A stretch of 64,000 nucleotides of DNA from Liolophura sinensis (GCF_032854445.1 NC_088307.1:4652001-4716000), one strand, 5' to 3'. Positions 45,968 to 56,904 are shown, numbered from the stretch's first letter. Numbers and translations: made by a program. Notes: generated by a model from the letters alone, not told the origin.

Positions 45968-48900
45968 CTTATTTGATTGGTGTTTTACGCCGTACTCAAG
46001 AATATTTCACTTATACGACGGCGGGCAGCATGGTGGGAGGAAATCGGGCAGAGCCCAGGGGAATCCCACGACCATCCTCAGGTTGCCAGTGACCTTCCCA
46101 CTTACGGCCGGAGAGGATTTTTTAAGCATTTACATAAACAGCTAAAATAACACGCTTCACTAAGGTGAATTGGCAAGAGTTCCTATTTCACCGTTTCCGG
46201 GTGATAATTTGCCAGCTATGTCACTGTCTTCGCTGTTCTGGTTTTAATCTTCCTTTTGCTATCTTTTATATCTCACACGTCGTCTTTCCTGTTTATATAT
46301 GTGTGAGTCACATATCAAATGAGCATAAAACGCTTGTGTTGTATAAACACAAACTTCGGTTCTTTTCCACAAAAGTCTTGTGCCACTTTTGAGCAGCTCT
46401 GTCTTGTGTTGAATTAACACAAAGTCTTGTGTTGCAAGATTTAAACAACAGATATGTTGGATGTTATACAAAAAACACAAGTTTTCGTTGTACCAACACA
46501 TCTGCACATGTACTTCATATTTATTTAGCACATGTTTGAGTTGAGGTAACACATGTCCGTGCTGAATGAAAACAACACAAGTTGTTGCGATTTCAACACA
46601 GGTGTTTTTTGCGTGTCTCGCATGATAAGGCGCCAAACACTCAATTATTACTAACCGATCGAACTACACAACCTGCCCATACATGTAGTAAACAGTATGT
46701 ATATAATCAACGACTTACTGCACAGGCATTAAACCCACAGCAGCTGCAGTGTCATAACTGACAAATGCTCACCCTCGACCAGTGAAATGCGGTTTGTTGT
46801 CATTTTAGCTTGTTAGGGTTTTATTCTAACTGTGGACGTAAATGCTTAAATAGTACCAAATTACACGCTGTGGAACACTATGGGTTATGCAGAATTTGGT
46901 AAAAGTGCAGTGATGCTAATCCAGATTTGTTAATTGCAATAGATTAGATGCCACTGATCTAGAAGTACTCAAAAGAAAAGACTTCACAATTCCTTCCTTC
47001 CTTAATTCAAATGGAAGAAGTCTGCCATTCTTCCTTCCTCAGATATATTTGTTGCACTTATTACAGGCACAGGTTACCAGTACCCTGGTTTCTCCTGGAA
47101 GGCATCCGGTGTAAGTGATACCGGCACTAGAGCGCCACGTTACAGAGGAGGCAGCAAGGGATCTGTTGTCTCTCAACACTGTGTGCTTTCTGCACACACT
47201 TCTCTTGATTGTTCCTTATCTCATTTGTTACTTCTGAACCGCAAATGTCATATTCCTATAATTAAGATTAGAATCTATTCCAATCATCGAAGTATATATT
47301 GCCATCACGAAAACATAAAACTAATGTACATCTGTAAACAGACAATACGCATTGTAAACCAAAAACCAATTACCAATGAATAATGTGCTAATAAAAGCGC
47401 TAATTGTACGGGCCACGATATCCGCAAGGAAGTGGCCCTAAAACCCAGTATTTCAACAACATTCCTCAAATTGCTGACTTATCCTCACACTGAATCCCAA
47501 CATCGAATAAATCAGGTATTACAGTGCATACGCACTACAGGGCGCCAGATATCGAGTGTTTTTTTTTATGTTTAATGAGAATGATCAAAGCAAACATTTC
47601 AACTACTGGCACGGTACTTTTGGTGGGAAAACAGAGTACACGTCATGTATAAACGGTTATTATGTCATAGCGATTTTATCCGTCTGTCCGTCTGTTCATC
47701 CGTTTTCGTGTCCGCAATATATCTCCAATTGTTTTCCAAGGAAAATTTTAATTTTGTCATAGCGATTTTGCCCTTCTGTCCATCTGTTTTCATTTTTGGT
47801 GGATACATAAATACACAGATGACAATGTGTCGTGAGTTTACATTCGTTCATTTCTTCGGTTGTCTGGTTGTTAGATCGCCAGTTTCCGTATACATACTAT
47901 ATAGACAGGTATTCTTTCATGTCCGGGGTATAACTGCAACCCTTTTCCACACAGAATTTTAATTTTGATGGATACATACATGCAGATGGCGATGTGTCAC
48001 GACTCACGTTTGTCCAATTCCACAGTTGTCATGGTTACCAGATTGTCACTTCCCTATATATACTATATAAAAAGATATCATTTCGTGTCCACACTGTAAC
48101 TCCAACAGTTTTCCACATGAAGTTTAAATTTTTGGTGAATTCATACATACATATATGACCATGTGTCGCGGTTGTCAGGTTAACCAGATAGTCATTATCA
48201 TTATTTTTATATGTTATGAATAGACATTTGTCCACGCAGAGTGTTAATTTTTGGTGGGTACATAGATACACGTATGACGATGTGTCGCGGTTGTCAGGTT
48301 AACCAGATAGCCATTATCATTATTTTTATATGTTATGAATAGACATTTGTCCACGCAGAGTTTTAATTTTTGGTGGGTACATAGATACACGTATGGCGAT
48401 GTGTCACGACTCACATTTGTCCATTTCCCCAGTTGTCATGGTAAACAGATCCTTATACATACCATATAAACAGAAACGATTTCTTGAACGGGCTACAACT
48501 GTTTTCCGCATTACGTTTTCATTTCTGGTGGACACATTTGTCCACTTGTCCGGTTGTCACGGTAACCACATACCTATCATCAATATCCATGAATATTCCC
48601 ACCAGGGGTTATACTCACTACAATGCTGCAGGCATTGCTTTTGTACATTTCAAACAAATGCATTTGTTTGGGCGTTTGTTGTGTTCACTTGAACCCTTGT
48701 TCGTTATTAAAACTAAAAATAATGTTACAACCCCCAAACAAGTTGTCCATCACCCTTTTTATGTTGTAATCTTTGTTTAAACCACTTGTAAGCCGAGAGA
48801 GGCTGCCTGCTGTAAAAAATGGCGGTTAGCGAACTTTGGCTTGCTTTCGATTCAGGTACATTTGTGTTAATTGTGTCGTTATGGTCTTTATGGTTTATGC

Positions 48901-51900
48901 CCATAACGAGGTGGTATGAATTCATAATTATTGCAGGATTAATGCAAACATGTTTTTGTAGCATACAACTGTAACATGTTGAGGACAGCCCACTCAAAAA
49001 CAACGACATGTACAGTTTTGCATTTCTGAGGGCTAAGCTTGAAACAGATCTATAGGTTACCGTGTGATTTGAATGCAGCTTATACAAACTACCTGTACTT
49101 TAAATGCATGGTAAAAGAAAGTGGGAAAATCTGAAATGGTTTTGCGTTTCATACAAATTTGGATAAGTGTCAACATTCTTCCCCACCTTGTCATTATTAT
49201 ACCGACAGGGCATTACGACAACACAGTGACACCTGACGGCAAAAGTCGCTGATTGACGGTGCCGAAACGGGCTATATTCGTATATCAGGCAAAATTTGTG
49301 TTTAGATAAAACTACCGACGGAATATTATTACCTTTCTATTTATGTTGCACCGAAACATACCCAAGAGTATAATTCAGATGATCATTCTAATACTGTTTG
49401 AATATGTATTTTACATAACACTACATGTAAAAACTGAGAGATTTACTCCAGTATGATAAATCGACGACGTCACGTTGCAAAGGGACTTCACTGTGTTGTC
49501 ACAACGTTTAATCTGGAAACGCACCTACTGCAGGATGTAACGTTAGTCGCTAGTTGAATGGTCTGAGAAGCTTCGGGCCATCTGCCTACTGTTTCTTTTA
49601 CCAACAAACCAGACAATCAGAGCGTAAGTAACATATATGGGAAAGATTTCTTCGTTGCAGGACAAACAATCTCAGGTGGCAATGCTAACCGTTGTAGGCC
49701 TAGCTCTTGACTGTCAAACAGGATTCAGCGAGAATACCTTCTTACATCTGGAACTTACTGAAGTATAATTTGAAATCGTGAAATGGAAAAAGAAACTAGA
49801 TCTGAGCTGAATCCTTTGCAATGTTGCAGCCTACAGCCATAGACCGTCATGTGTTCTTGTTTAACCGAATTATCAGTTCTACCTATGCACACTGACGCGT
49901 GCACGAAGCCCCTAACATTTTGAGCAAGGTGTAAAATGACACAAATCAATATAAACATTGACAGTTAAAGCTTTACTATGGCTTTGTCTGACACTAGAAC
50001 TTTGTACATGTACAAAACATGCGCAATCCCGGAACGACTGGTTAGGGTTATGCTTATACTGATACAATTCGTTCGATTGAAAGGAAATTTATGCAGCTGT
50101 AGCTAGTTGATTGAAAAGTAAACGTGCACCATTACAAAGTGAATAGTCAAGTCATTCAATAAAAACGGGGGGGAAGGTCTGTCAGCAACCTGCGGATGGT
50201 CGTGGGTTTCCCCCGGGCTCTGCCCGGTTTCCTCCCACCATAATGCTGACCGCCGTCGTATAAGTGAAATATTCTTGAGTACGGCGTAAAACACCAATCA
50301 AGTAAATAAATAAATAAATTCAATAATAAAATACACATAGAAGGCGCTGCTGGAAATGGCGTGATTTTGGTTATACACTTAAAACTCTTCACTTATATAC
50401 GTCGGCTGATAGTTTTACAGATGGACGAATCTTTGATTTGATTTTAATTGCTGCTTTACCTCGTACTCAAGAATATTTCATTTATACGACGGCGGCCAGG
50501 GTTTTAGTGGGAGGAAACCTGGCAGAACCCGGGGAAAACCCAAGACCATCCGCAGGTTGCTGTCAGATCTTCCCAGATCTACGGCCGGAGAGGATGTCAA
50601 GTGTACTGGATCTGAACTCGCGCAAGCATTCCTTTATAGGTTAGAGCAACGTGCACATTTGGCTATGATGTTCCACATCAGACTATCTTCAGTAAACCCC
50701 TGATGTCCTAAACTGCTAGAACTAAATTTGGAACAATCTTACAAAGTAGTCCCAATGCTGCATTAAGCTCATTTAACATAGTGATGTATCTCTTCAGTAT
50801 AAGTTAACCTCGGCGTTACGCTGACTGCTTCGTAAGACTGGTCCCTGGAGAATAGTGTAATTTCAAACCAGTGGCCAAATTGCTTTAAATATGCTAGCTT
50901 ACCGCGTTGGGTTTGTTGGAGCGCTCTTCTGTATGGAATCCCTTCTTGCTGACGACATGGCGGAAGGCTGCAGACACGTGGATTTTACTGGGTACAGATG
51001 TTTGTTTTAACTGAACAGACATTTTAACTGCATTTCCCAGGATACAGAATCTTGGTGAGTTTGCTCCCATCAGAGCACCGATGACCCGTCCAACGTGGGC
51101 CCCGTAGCGTAGCCTGATGGGCCGCGTATGAAAGGAGGGCTGAGGCAGTCTGGTGACTGTCTCGGTGATGTCCAGGGCCAAATGAGCCACTTGGATGGCC
51201 GCCGAGTCTTCGCCGGACTCCTTCACCGTAAACCCTGACACCAGCGTGTAATTGTCACCTTCAACGGCGACGCGGAAGATTTCATACTTCTTTATCACAG
51301 ATTCAATTTCGGCGTTGACGTCGTTGAGATAAGACACGGCGTCTGAAGGGGACGGTAAAGCGGAAACGTCGGGGAAGTCCAAGATCTCCACAGAGAGCAC
51401 AGCCATACTGTTATATACCTCGGCTTCACGAGCCTGCCCCGCCTGGCCGTTGGCCAGTTTTGACGCGATGTGGGTGGGGATGAGTCCACTCAGCAGCGAT
51501 TCTATGTTATGTTTGGCCACTAGGAGCTCTGAGGTACGTTCTTCTATCCTCTCCTCTAGATGGGACGTGTATTCCTCCATCGCTTCCATCATACTGTCCA
51601 GCATGCTCTTGCGTGATGGATTGGCGTGCCGCAACATCTTCAAAATTTGCTCGACGCTTGGCCGTTGGTAGGGCTCTTCCGCCCAGCCGATTTCCATGAT
51701 CTGCCGCACCATGACCGGTGTATCGTTCGAGTAGCGAGGCCTCAGGCCGTTATTAAGCACCGCCTGGAGTACCTCTTCCGGTGTGAGAACGTCGGCGTGT
51801 TCGGCGTAAGGGTCCTCTCGGGTGAAGATCTCCTGAAGGATAATAGAGAAACTGTATACATCGCTGCTCGTCGACGGCTGCTTCTGAAACTCTGACTCCA

Positions 51901-54900
51901 GGATCTCGGGTGCTGTCCAAAACTCCCTAAAAGCAGTTACGTGTTTACTGGTGTCAGAACTGTTTTTGCGCAAAACAGTCAGTGGGCTTTTCTGAGCGTT
52001 CTGACAAGTTAACAGTTTGCAGTATTCCCAGTCTGCAATCTTCACATTCCATCGACTGTCTATCAAACAGGAGGCGGACCTCAGGCTGCCGTGAGTGATG
52101 CCCTGAGCGTGTAAATAATACAGTCCACTAGCGATATCGTTTGAGAGGGAAAATTTAAAATTTAAAGTAAAGTTATATTTTTCGTCCTGAAGGATGTCAG
52201 TCATTGGGCCTTTAGAGCAGTATTCACTTATAACGTATCTGTCCTCATCAAGCTCTGTTAGACCAAAAAACCGAACCACATTCGTATGAATGACCGAGTC
52301 TCGCATCCATAACATTGCCCTCTTTGTCTCCCTGTGCAGAGTGTTCAGATTTTTCATTTCCATAAGGCGCAAACCGATTTGGCTCGCTTTGTATTTACCA
52401 GGCCATTGGAGAATGTGGTTTAGCAGCTCTGCTCCCTCTGGAATGTCGTCCAATGATCTGAAAGACTTCACAGAGCGAAAACCAGTCAATTTAGACTTCC
52501 AACCAGACATGACTTTGTCGTCGAAGTAAAACACAATGTCTTCGATGGGGATATCCCATTCGTTGTTGTCGATCATTTGTCGAAGTTTTACTCTGTGATA
52601 GATAAAATATGAAAAGACGCCAATTAGGACGGCTATGAGTAACGTTATTGTTACCGCCACAGGCGTTCTCCACGTTTGACTCTCCCAATACTCTTTGTTC
52701 TTTTGCTCCTGGAAGAGTTTCCAAACGTTACGCTTGTCGCCGTCTGGACCGCACATCATAGCACTTAGAACCTCTTTGAGGATAGTGTTCACAACAGCAT
52801 TGCTAAGAGGCACCATGCTTTGCTGTATGCATTCAGCCCTTGCTGCCTCTTCCGTTAGGAAGTAGTTGACGTACCTAACTAACTCTATGGCTCTATCGCA
52901 AAGCGTCATCTGAGTCATGTACACTATAAAGTAGGTGTACCCAGCGATGGGGTACGAGTCATCATCCGGGCTGTCGGAAATGACAGAAGTCAGACCCGTA
53001 CCTTGTTTAGAGTAGTACTCCATGGCCGACTGCACAGTGTGCGTGTTGGGTGTAATGTAAAATCCAGCTTCGTTCTGTAGGTCGGCGAACATAATGTCGG
53101 TAACATCCGCTGCGTCCGCCACCGACAAGTATCCTATGGTGTATGGTATGGACAAGATCAATCCGGACATCCCTCTCGTCTTCTCTCCAAATAGTTTCAC
53201 AACATTCGGATCCCAATGGTAGGCTTTGCCCGACGTGTTGTTTCTGCCCAGGCTAAATTGCCCCGATCGAGGCCTCGTCCGCCATTCCTCGCTGAACATA
53301 CTCAAAGCCTGTGTAAACATGGCCGTGGAGCCGGATTTATCTGCCCTTGCCACTACGACGATGGTCGCGTTGGGAAAGTTGGTGTCAGGATTGGAAGCCT
53401 GGAAGGTGGAGTCATTCCATCTAGTATAGGTTCCGTTATAGATTCCAACAACTTGCTCCCTGGTCAAATTGAGATGATTGCCGACACCAGGAATATTGTA
53501 GGCTAGGACGAGGGCGCTGTAGTATAAAAACACCAGGGTTATAACATTATTTATAACACTATATGACAACATACCCCTACCTAATGATAGCAAATTCAGC
53601 ACAGCGAAAGTCTCCAGGTTTTTGCATGTTTGTCGAAATTACCATTTTGTGTATGGTAAATGATCTAACATTCCTTCCAAAAGTTCATTTTTAGAGGAAA
53701 TAAATGTCATCAATAAATTATTTTATAAATTTGCCGTTTTTGTTATAGACTGTCATCCTTCCTTCTGAACAAACGTTAAAACACTAAAACACTATGGTCA
53801 GCAGGTCTCTTAAAGTCAGAGAAAACGTGCGACTTAGGCATGGGCAAAACTTTAGGTGTGTTAGGGTGGCAGCCAAGCAGACGACACTGATTACGCTACG
53901 TTGTTACAGACGTATGTCACATGACGAATCAACGACCATTTTGTGACGAGAAAGTTTTGTAAAATAAATCTCGTGTTTAATTGCACAAAAAGTACTACGA
54001 TGTCTCCAGGAAAATAATCTAAAGCCGTTTGTTTCGTAAAAATTGGCCTCGAATGAAGACACTGCAAGTTTCCACGGCTGGGACACCCTACCAATGCATT
54101 AAGCAGTCGTTGTCCCATCGCAAACATCCTTGTTCTTGTTTATTGTAGTGTGCATAATGCCTAACAGTGGTACGTAAAATTATACGGTGTGGGTTTTGAA
54201 CGATTTGTTTAATATTGTTTATCGAAATGCTCAAGTGAAAGAATTTTTCACGTATATAAAGCGTTTAGTTTTATGGGTGAAGGAAACCAGGCTGTCGGAC
54301 TTTTCCACGTGTATAGAAGCGCACAATGTTGGTGGGAGACAAGTGGACTCCACTGAAAGCTACGCTGTGCAACCGGTCAGAGAAAAATTGTCGATCGCCT
54401 ATTGTGTACGCATGGCCCCACAGAGTTGTTGGTGATTTTGAGCCCCTCAAGATGTAGGGTCACGTATGAAAACAAAAAAATTAAATGAGTATTTACATGT
54501 GAAGTAAAATGTAAAAGGATCGATGCTGTCGCTCTTTGCTAAATTGTCACAAAGAAAACTTATTCCTCATATATATAATGCTCGGGTTTTGTTACAAAAC
54601 GTTATATAGTAAATGTATTTATTAATTTGATTGGGTTTGATAGATTTATTTGATTCTTTTCCATAGCCATTCTCAAATTTTTTCACTCAATTTATGCGTG
54701 GAGGAAACCGGAGTGCTTGGATTAAACCGACCTTTGACAAATTACTGGCGATTTTTCCCACCAGTGTATAACAGTGTATGTCTGCACACTATACTGGTGC
54801 ACAAGCCTTTGCCGTTATATCTACACACAAATGAACTTCAACAAACGTTAGACTGCGCAAGCGGCCAAATGAGTGTTGTTGAGCGCTTACTGTAACTATG

Positions 54901-55338
54901 CCCACAGTTACAACGCACGAATTTACAAATCCCTTGTCCGGGACCAGGTTTGAACCCGCGCTTCGAGGGAATAAAAGGTTTGAACTGTACAACAACCTAC
55001 CCAGCCATGGTTGGAAACATCTTCAAGTCGGGGTGCTTGGCATACTCGTCTTCTGTAAGAATAGAATCGGATCCGGCGTATTCCACCACTGTATTCGGAC
55101 CTCGCTTGATGGCTGCCTTGCCCCTTCCGCTTCCGCTGGCTTTGTACGTCATCTGAACGTCGGCGTGTTGAAGACGATGGGCCCTATAAGAGTGTTCCCA
55201 GGCAATATAAACCGTCTCAGGAAAGGATGCCCCTTCTCCTCTCAGAAGCACACCAGACACTGTTAATTTAACACCATCCCTAACCGGGTTGAAAAGGACC
55301 ACAATCACGTAAAACAAATACGACCCCCAATTTTCCAT
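43515..55338 (-). CDS. PstS-like ectodomain receptor with pseudokinase and degenerate guanylyl-cyclase domains, three exons
   Basis: Exon 1 is 55338-55001 (donor GTAGGT), exon 2 is 53516-50903 (acceptor ATACTACAG, donor GTAAGC) and exon 3 is 44093-43515 (acceptor TTTATCTCAG, stop TGA). They total 3,531 nt, in phase, 1,176 residues; an in-frame TGA lies eight codons before ATG 55338. Residues 1-22 look like a signal peptide. Residues 30-390 are a type II periplasmic-binding (PstS) domain: GEGASFPETVY, YAGSDSILT, YNIPGV, ARADKSGST. The membrane span is about 399-419. Residues 440-745 form a kinase-homology domain with HGSL (588) for HRD and ADWE (607) for DFG. A coiled coil (750-785) leads into a cyclase domain (790-998) ending KTYWLTGRD. 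Cyclase catalytic positions are changed: Asp to E823, Glu to A863, Asn to K944, Arg to Q948; D867 and C937 are kept. A Ser/Thr-rich tail ends the protein. Confidence 0.87.
44258..44410 (+). repeat. Dispersed repeat family B
   Basis: AGCGACGACAGTGTGATAGC, TGGCAAATGGTCACACGTAA, CCGGTGAAATACGG and TTAGGGTTTTATTCTAA form the best-ordered start of this family in the window. Confidence 0.78.
44412..44905 (+). mobile_element. Older SINE interrupted by a younger SINE
   Basis: The left part (44412-44504) holds the diverged head and upper body (GCTAGCGCAGAACACTGACC, TTCTCTCCAGTCG). The right part (44775-44905) holds the lower body and tail (AACCTGCGGATGGTAGAGGG, GTCGTATAAGTGAAATATTC). A second SINE lies between them in opposite orientation. 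Confidence 0.85.
44505..44774 (-). mobile_element. Full-length SINE nested in the older SINE, 12-bp target duplication
   Basis: A TTTATTTATTTATTTGATTG tail and a complete head (CTGAGCCACGTAGGCCC) are present. The direct repeat TCGAACATTGGA flanks it at 44493-44504 and 44775-44786. Confidence 0.94.
45096..45349 (-). mobile_element. SINE with short deletion and plain poly-A tail, 13-bp target duplication
   Basis: It is flanked by CACATATGTTTGA at 45083-45095 and 45350-45362. On minus the tail is a poly-A run instead of AAAT repeats, and about 14 bases around the A box neighbourhood (TGCTAGCGCG) are deleted. Confidence 0.93.
45929..46117 (-). mobile_element. SINE 3'-half fragment with long (TTTA)n tail
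   Basis: About eleven TTTA units are followed by TGATTGGTGTTTTACGCCGT, GGAAATCGGGCAGAGCCC and CTTACGGCCGGAGAGGA. The head is missing. Confidence 0.9.
46150..46252 (-). repeat. Dispersed repeat family B, inverse member of a facing pair
   Basis: TTCACCGTTTCCGGGTGATA, then TTTGCCAGCTATGTCACTGT and CTGTTCTGGTTTTAATCT. It faces the copy at 46735-46990. Confidence 0.72.
46300..46620. repeat. AACACAAG / CTTGTGTT motif cluster
   Basis: TTGTGTTGTATAAACACAAA, AGTCTTGTGTTGCAAGATTT, ACACAAGTTTTCG and AACACAAGTTGTTGC alternate direct and inverse copies. It lies between two inverted family-B copies. The 125-codon minus ORF here follows from it. Confidence 0.7.
46735..46990 (+). repeat. Dispersed repeat family B, direct member of a facing pair
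   Basis: GCAGCTGCAGTGTCATAACT, GACAAATGCTCACC and TTAGGGTTTTATTCTAACTG, then ATGCAGAATTTGGTAAAAG and AGTGCAGTGATGCTAAT. The end matches 63880-63965. Confidence 0.75.
47640..48600 (+). repeat. Tandem array, 119-bp units plus older longer units
   Basis: Two units (48157-48275 and 48276-48394) are nearly identical over 119 bases (ACGATGTGTCGCGGTTGTCA, AGACATTTGTCCACGCAGAG). To the left, related units of about 160-190 bases (TTTTCCACACAGAATTTTAA, GTCATGGTTACCAGATTGTC) are older and diverged. Confidence 0.88.
50165..50322 (+). mobile_element. SINE 3'-half
   Basis: GGAAGGTCTGTCAGCAACCT to AGTACGGCGTAAAACACCAA and an AAATAAATAAATAAA tail. The head is missing. Confidence 0.9.
50430..50640 (-). mobile_element. 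Diverged SINE
   Basis: TTACCTCGTACTCAAGAATA, GGCAGAACCCGGGGAAAACC and CTACGGCCGGAGAGGATG are the reverse complement of tail and body. The head is lost. Confidence 0.82.
53517..55000 (-). other. Intron 1 of the PstS-like receptor gene (1.5 kb)
   Basis: It begins GTAGGT after base 55001 and ends TTTTTATACTACAG before 53516; the codon split (GG|C) is restored. It contains a diverged SINE tail fragment near 54640. Confidence 0.8.
54640..54715 (-). mobile_element. Very diverged SINE tail
   Basis: TAGATTTATTTGATTCTTTT, CCATTCTCAAATTTTTTCAC and GTGGAGGAAACCGG resemble the inverse tail and lower body. Confidence 0.45.
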
Positions 55339-55875
55339 TCTGCTGTTATATCCATTGAATCACATTTGCTACTCTAGCAGCATGTAATCAAAACGTCCAT
55401 TTCCTGCATTCACTACTCCAGCTACAGTCCTCATCCTGAATTTAATATATTCACTCCACACGCAGGATGATGAGTTCGGGACCCCGAGTGTGACTCATAG
55501 GTTTCCTCGAGTGCTGAAAATAATATGCATTGTCTCCCTTTCTGAACTCAGTCAAAATATTTCCTCCGAAATGAACTTCCGGAAAAAAAACGCTTTGTTA
55601 CAAGAGGTTCTTCCAAGGTTATGCCTACACCCTTACGGTCAGAGCCTCTCAAACTGGGATTCAGCTTAAATCAATAAATTTTCGCACTTGGTCTTATATT
55701 TCAAGCTCCACAAAAAAGTTGAAATCCTTCTTGGATGCACTGGGTAGAGAAGCCATATGTAGCACAGGAGACATTCATAGCTTTGCTGTAAATATATCTT
55801 CAGGCTCTCCAGAATTCCTGAAATCATTACACCATTTAACTCCTATTGTCATGTTGTAGAATCTCCCCATTACTA
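55339..55875. other. Upstream of the receptor gene
   Basis: This is the expected promoter and 5' untranslated region of the receptor (minus). No TATA box or other site is clear, and no other gene was recognised. Confidence 0.45.
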
Positions 55876-56160
55876 TGCATGTGGACTAATGTATTCGATG
55901 GGCTCCTGAACCTCATACTGGACACACTAAATGGCCTCCTGAACCTCCTGTTGGGCACACAAGATGGGCTCCTGAGCTTCATTTTTCGCGCACTCGATGG
56001 GTTCATGAACATCATTTGTCGCGCACTCGATGGGCTCTCGAACATCATTTGTCGCGAACTCGATGGGCTCTCGAACATCATTTGTCGCGCACTCGATGGG
56101 CCCTCGAACATCATACTAGGCCAACTCGATGGGCTCTTGAGCATCACTTTACACCGCGCG
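55876..56160 (+). repeat. 33-bp tandem repeat, about nine copies
   Basis: Units read CTCGATGGGCTCTCGAACAT then CATTTGTCGCGCA. Because 33 is a multiple of three, both strands stay open and encode 11-residue repeats. No start, splice or family signature supports a gene, so a minisatellite is the simpler call. Confidence 0.88.
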
Positions 56161-56904
56161 AGATGTGCCCCTGGACATCCTATAGGCCGTTAGATGAGAT
56201 GAGACTTCTTCTCAGTGAAGTTGACAATGAAAATGCAATCTTCATTGACCACCGTGTTTACTTATAAATTTGATTATTTCAGGCAAGCATATAAAATCAG
56301 CGAAGTGCTGACGATTTCTTCTGAAAGTCCTGGCCTACCGAACATCGCAGTAATCAAATTAAGCAGAACTGTTCGCTTCTGTGCGTTTTACAATGACGCA
56401 ATGTGTCCATTATTCCGTATCTGTGAACGTTTCTGCTTTCACGACAACCATAAACCCCCAGCTAAGCCGATATTCTTCTCCGAGGACTGTCCCGATACTC
56501 CAACCCGAACATCTGAGCATCACATAGACACATTGTGCCTGTCCCATTTGTACCAAACTGTCACTCAGGCCTCTGTCATCCGGGCAACTGTCGGCAGAGA
56601 ATAAACGCACAATTAAGAGAATATCGATCTGTGCGCTTTGCATACAAAGCTACGCGTTCCTCGTCGTGCACTTGCGATTGTCGGTGCAGGAGGTGTTTGC
56701 GACTGCGCACCCGACAGCTCCTAATTTGGTGTGCATGCATGTCTCGATATTTTCAATCCCTGTTCACAGAAGTACTGTGGAGGCTACCACCGTAACGTCA
56801 GTAACAAATATACAGTCATAACTATTTATTTACTGTAAGGTTCAAAACGGATGAAATTATGGTATGTTATATTTAGAATTTTAAGCTGCAAACTTATCAC
56901 CTGT
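56161..56904. other. Intergenic, no recognised content
   Basis: A plus ORF (56215-56604) has no family signature. Nothing else is visible. Confidence 0.35.

Larger units (their letters stand above)
44094..50902 (-). other. Intron 2 of the PstS-like receptor gene (6.8 kb)
   Basis: It starts GTAAGC and ends TTTCTTTATCTCAG. It interrupts the cyclase domain just before its last strand. It is filled with SINEs, family-B repeats and tandem arrays, listed separately. A weak plus-strand exon candidate (48819-48855, AVSELWLAFDS, donor CAG|GTACAT) lies inside. Confidence 0.8.

Noticed and set aside
47067-47110. Micro-exon candidate (ATTACAG, 44 bases, GGT|GTAAGT) reading TGYQYPGFSWKASG
   Set aside because: The splice signals are fair, but it is isolated within the receptor intron on the opposite strand with no family or phase partner.
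55836-56147. 11-residue repeat protein (SSARQMMFESP) on minus
   Set aside because: The 33-bp minisatellite keeps all such frames open. There is no signal peptide, splice site or family match.
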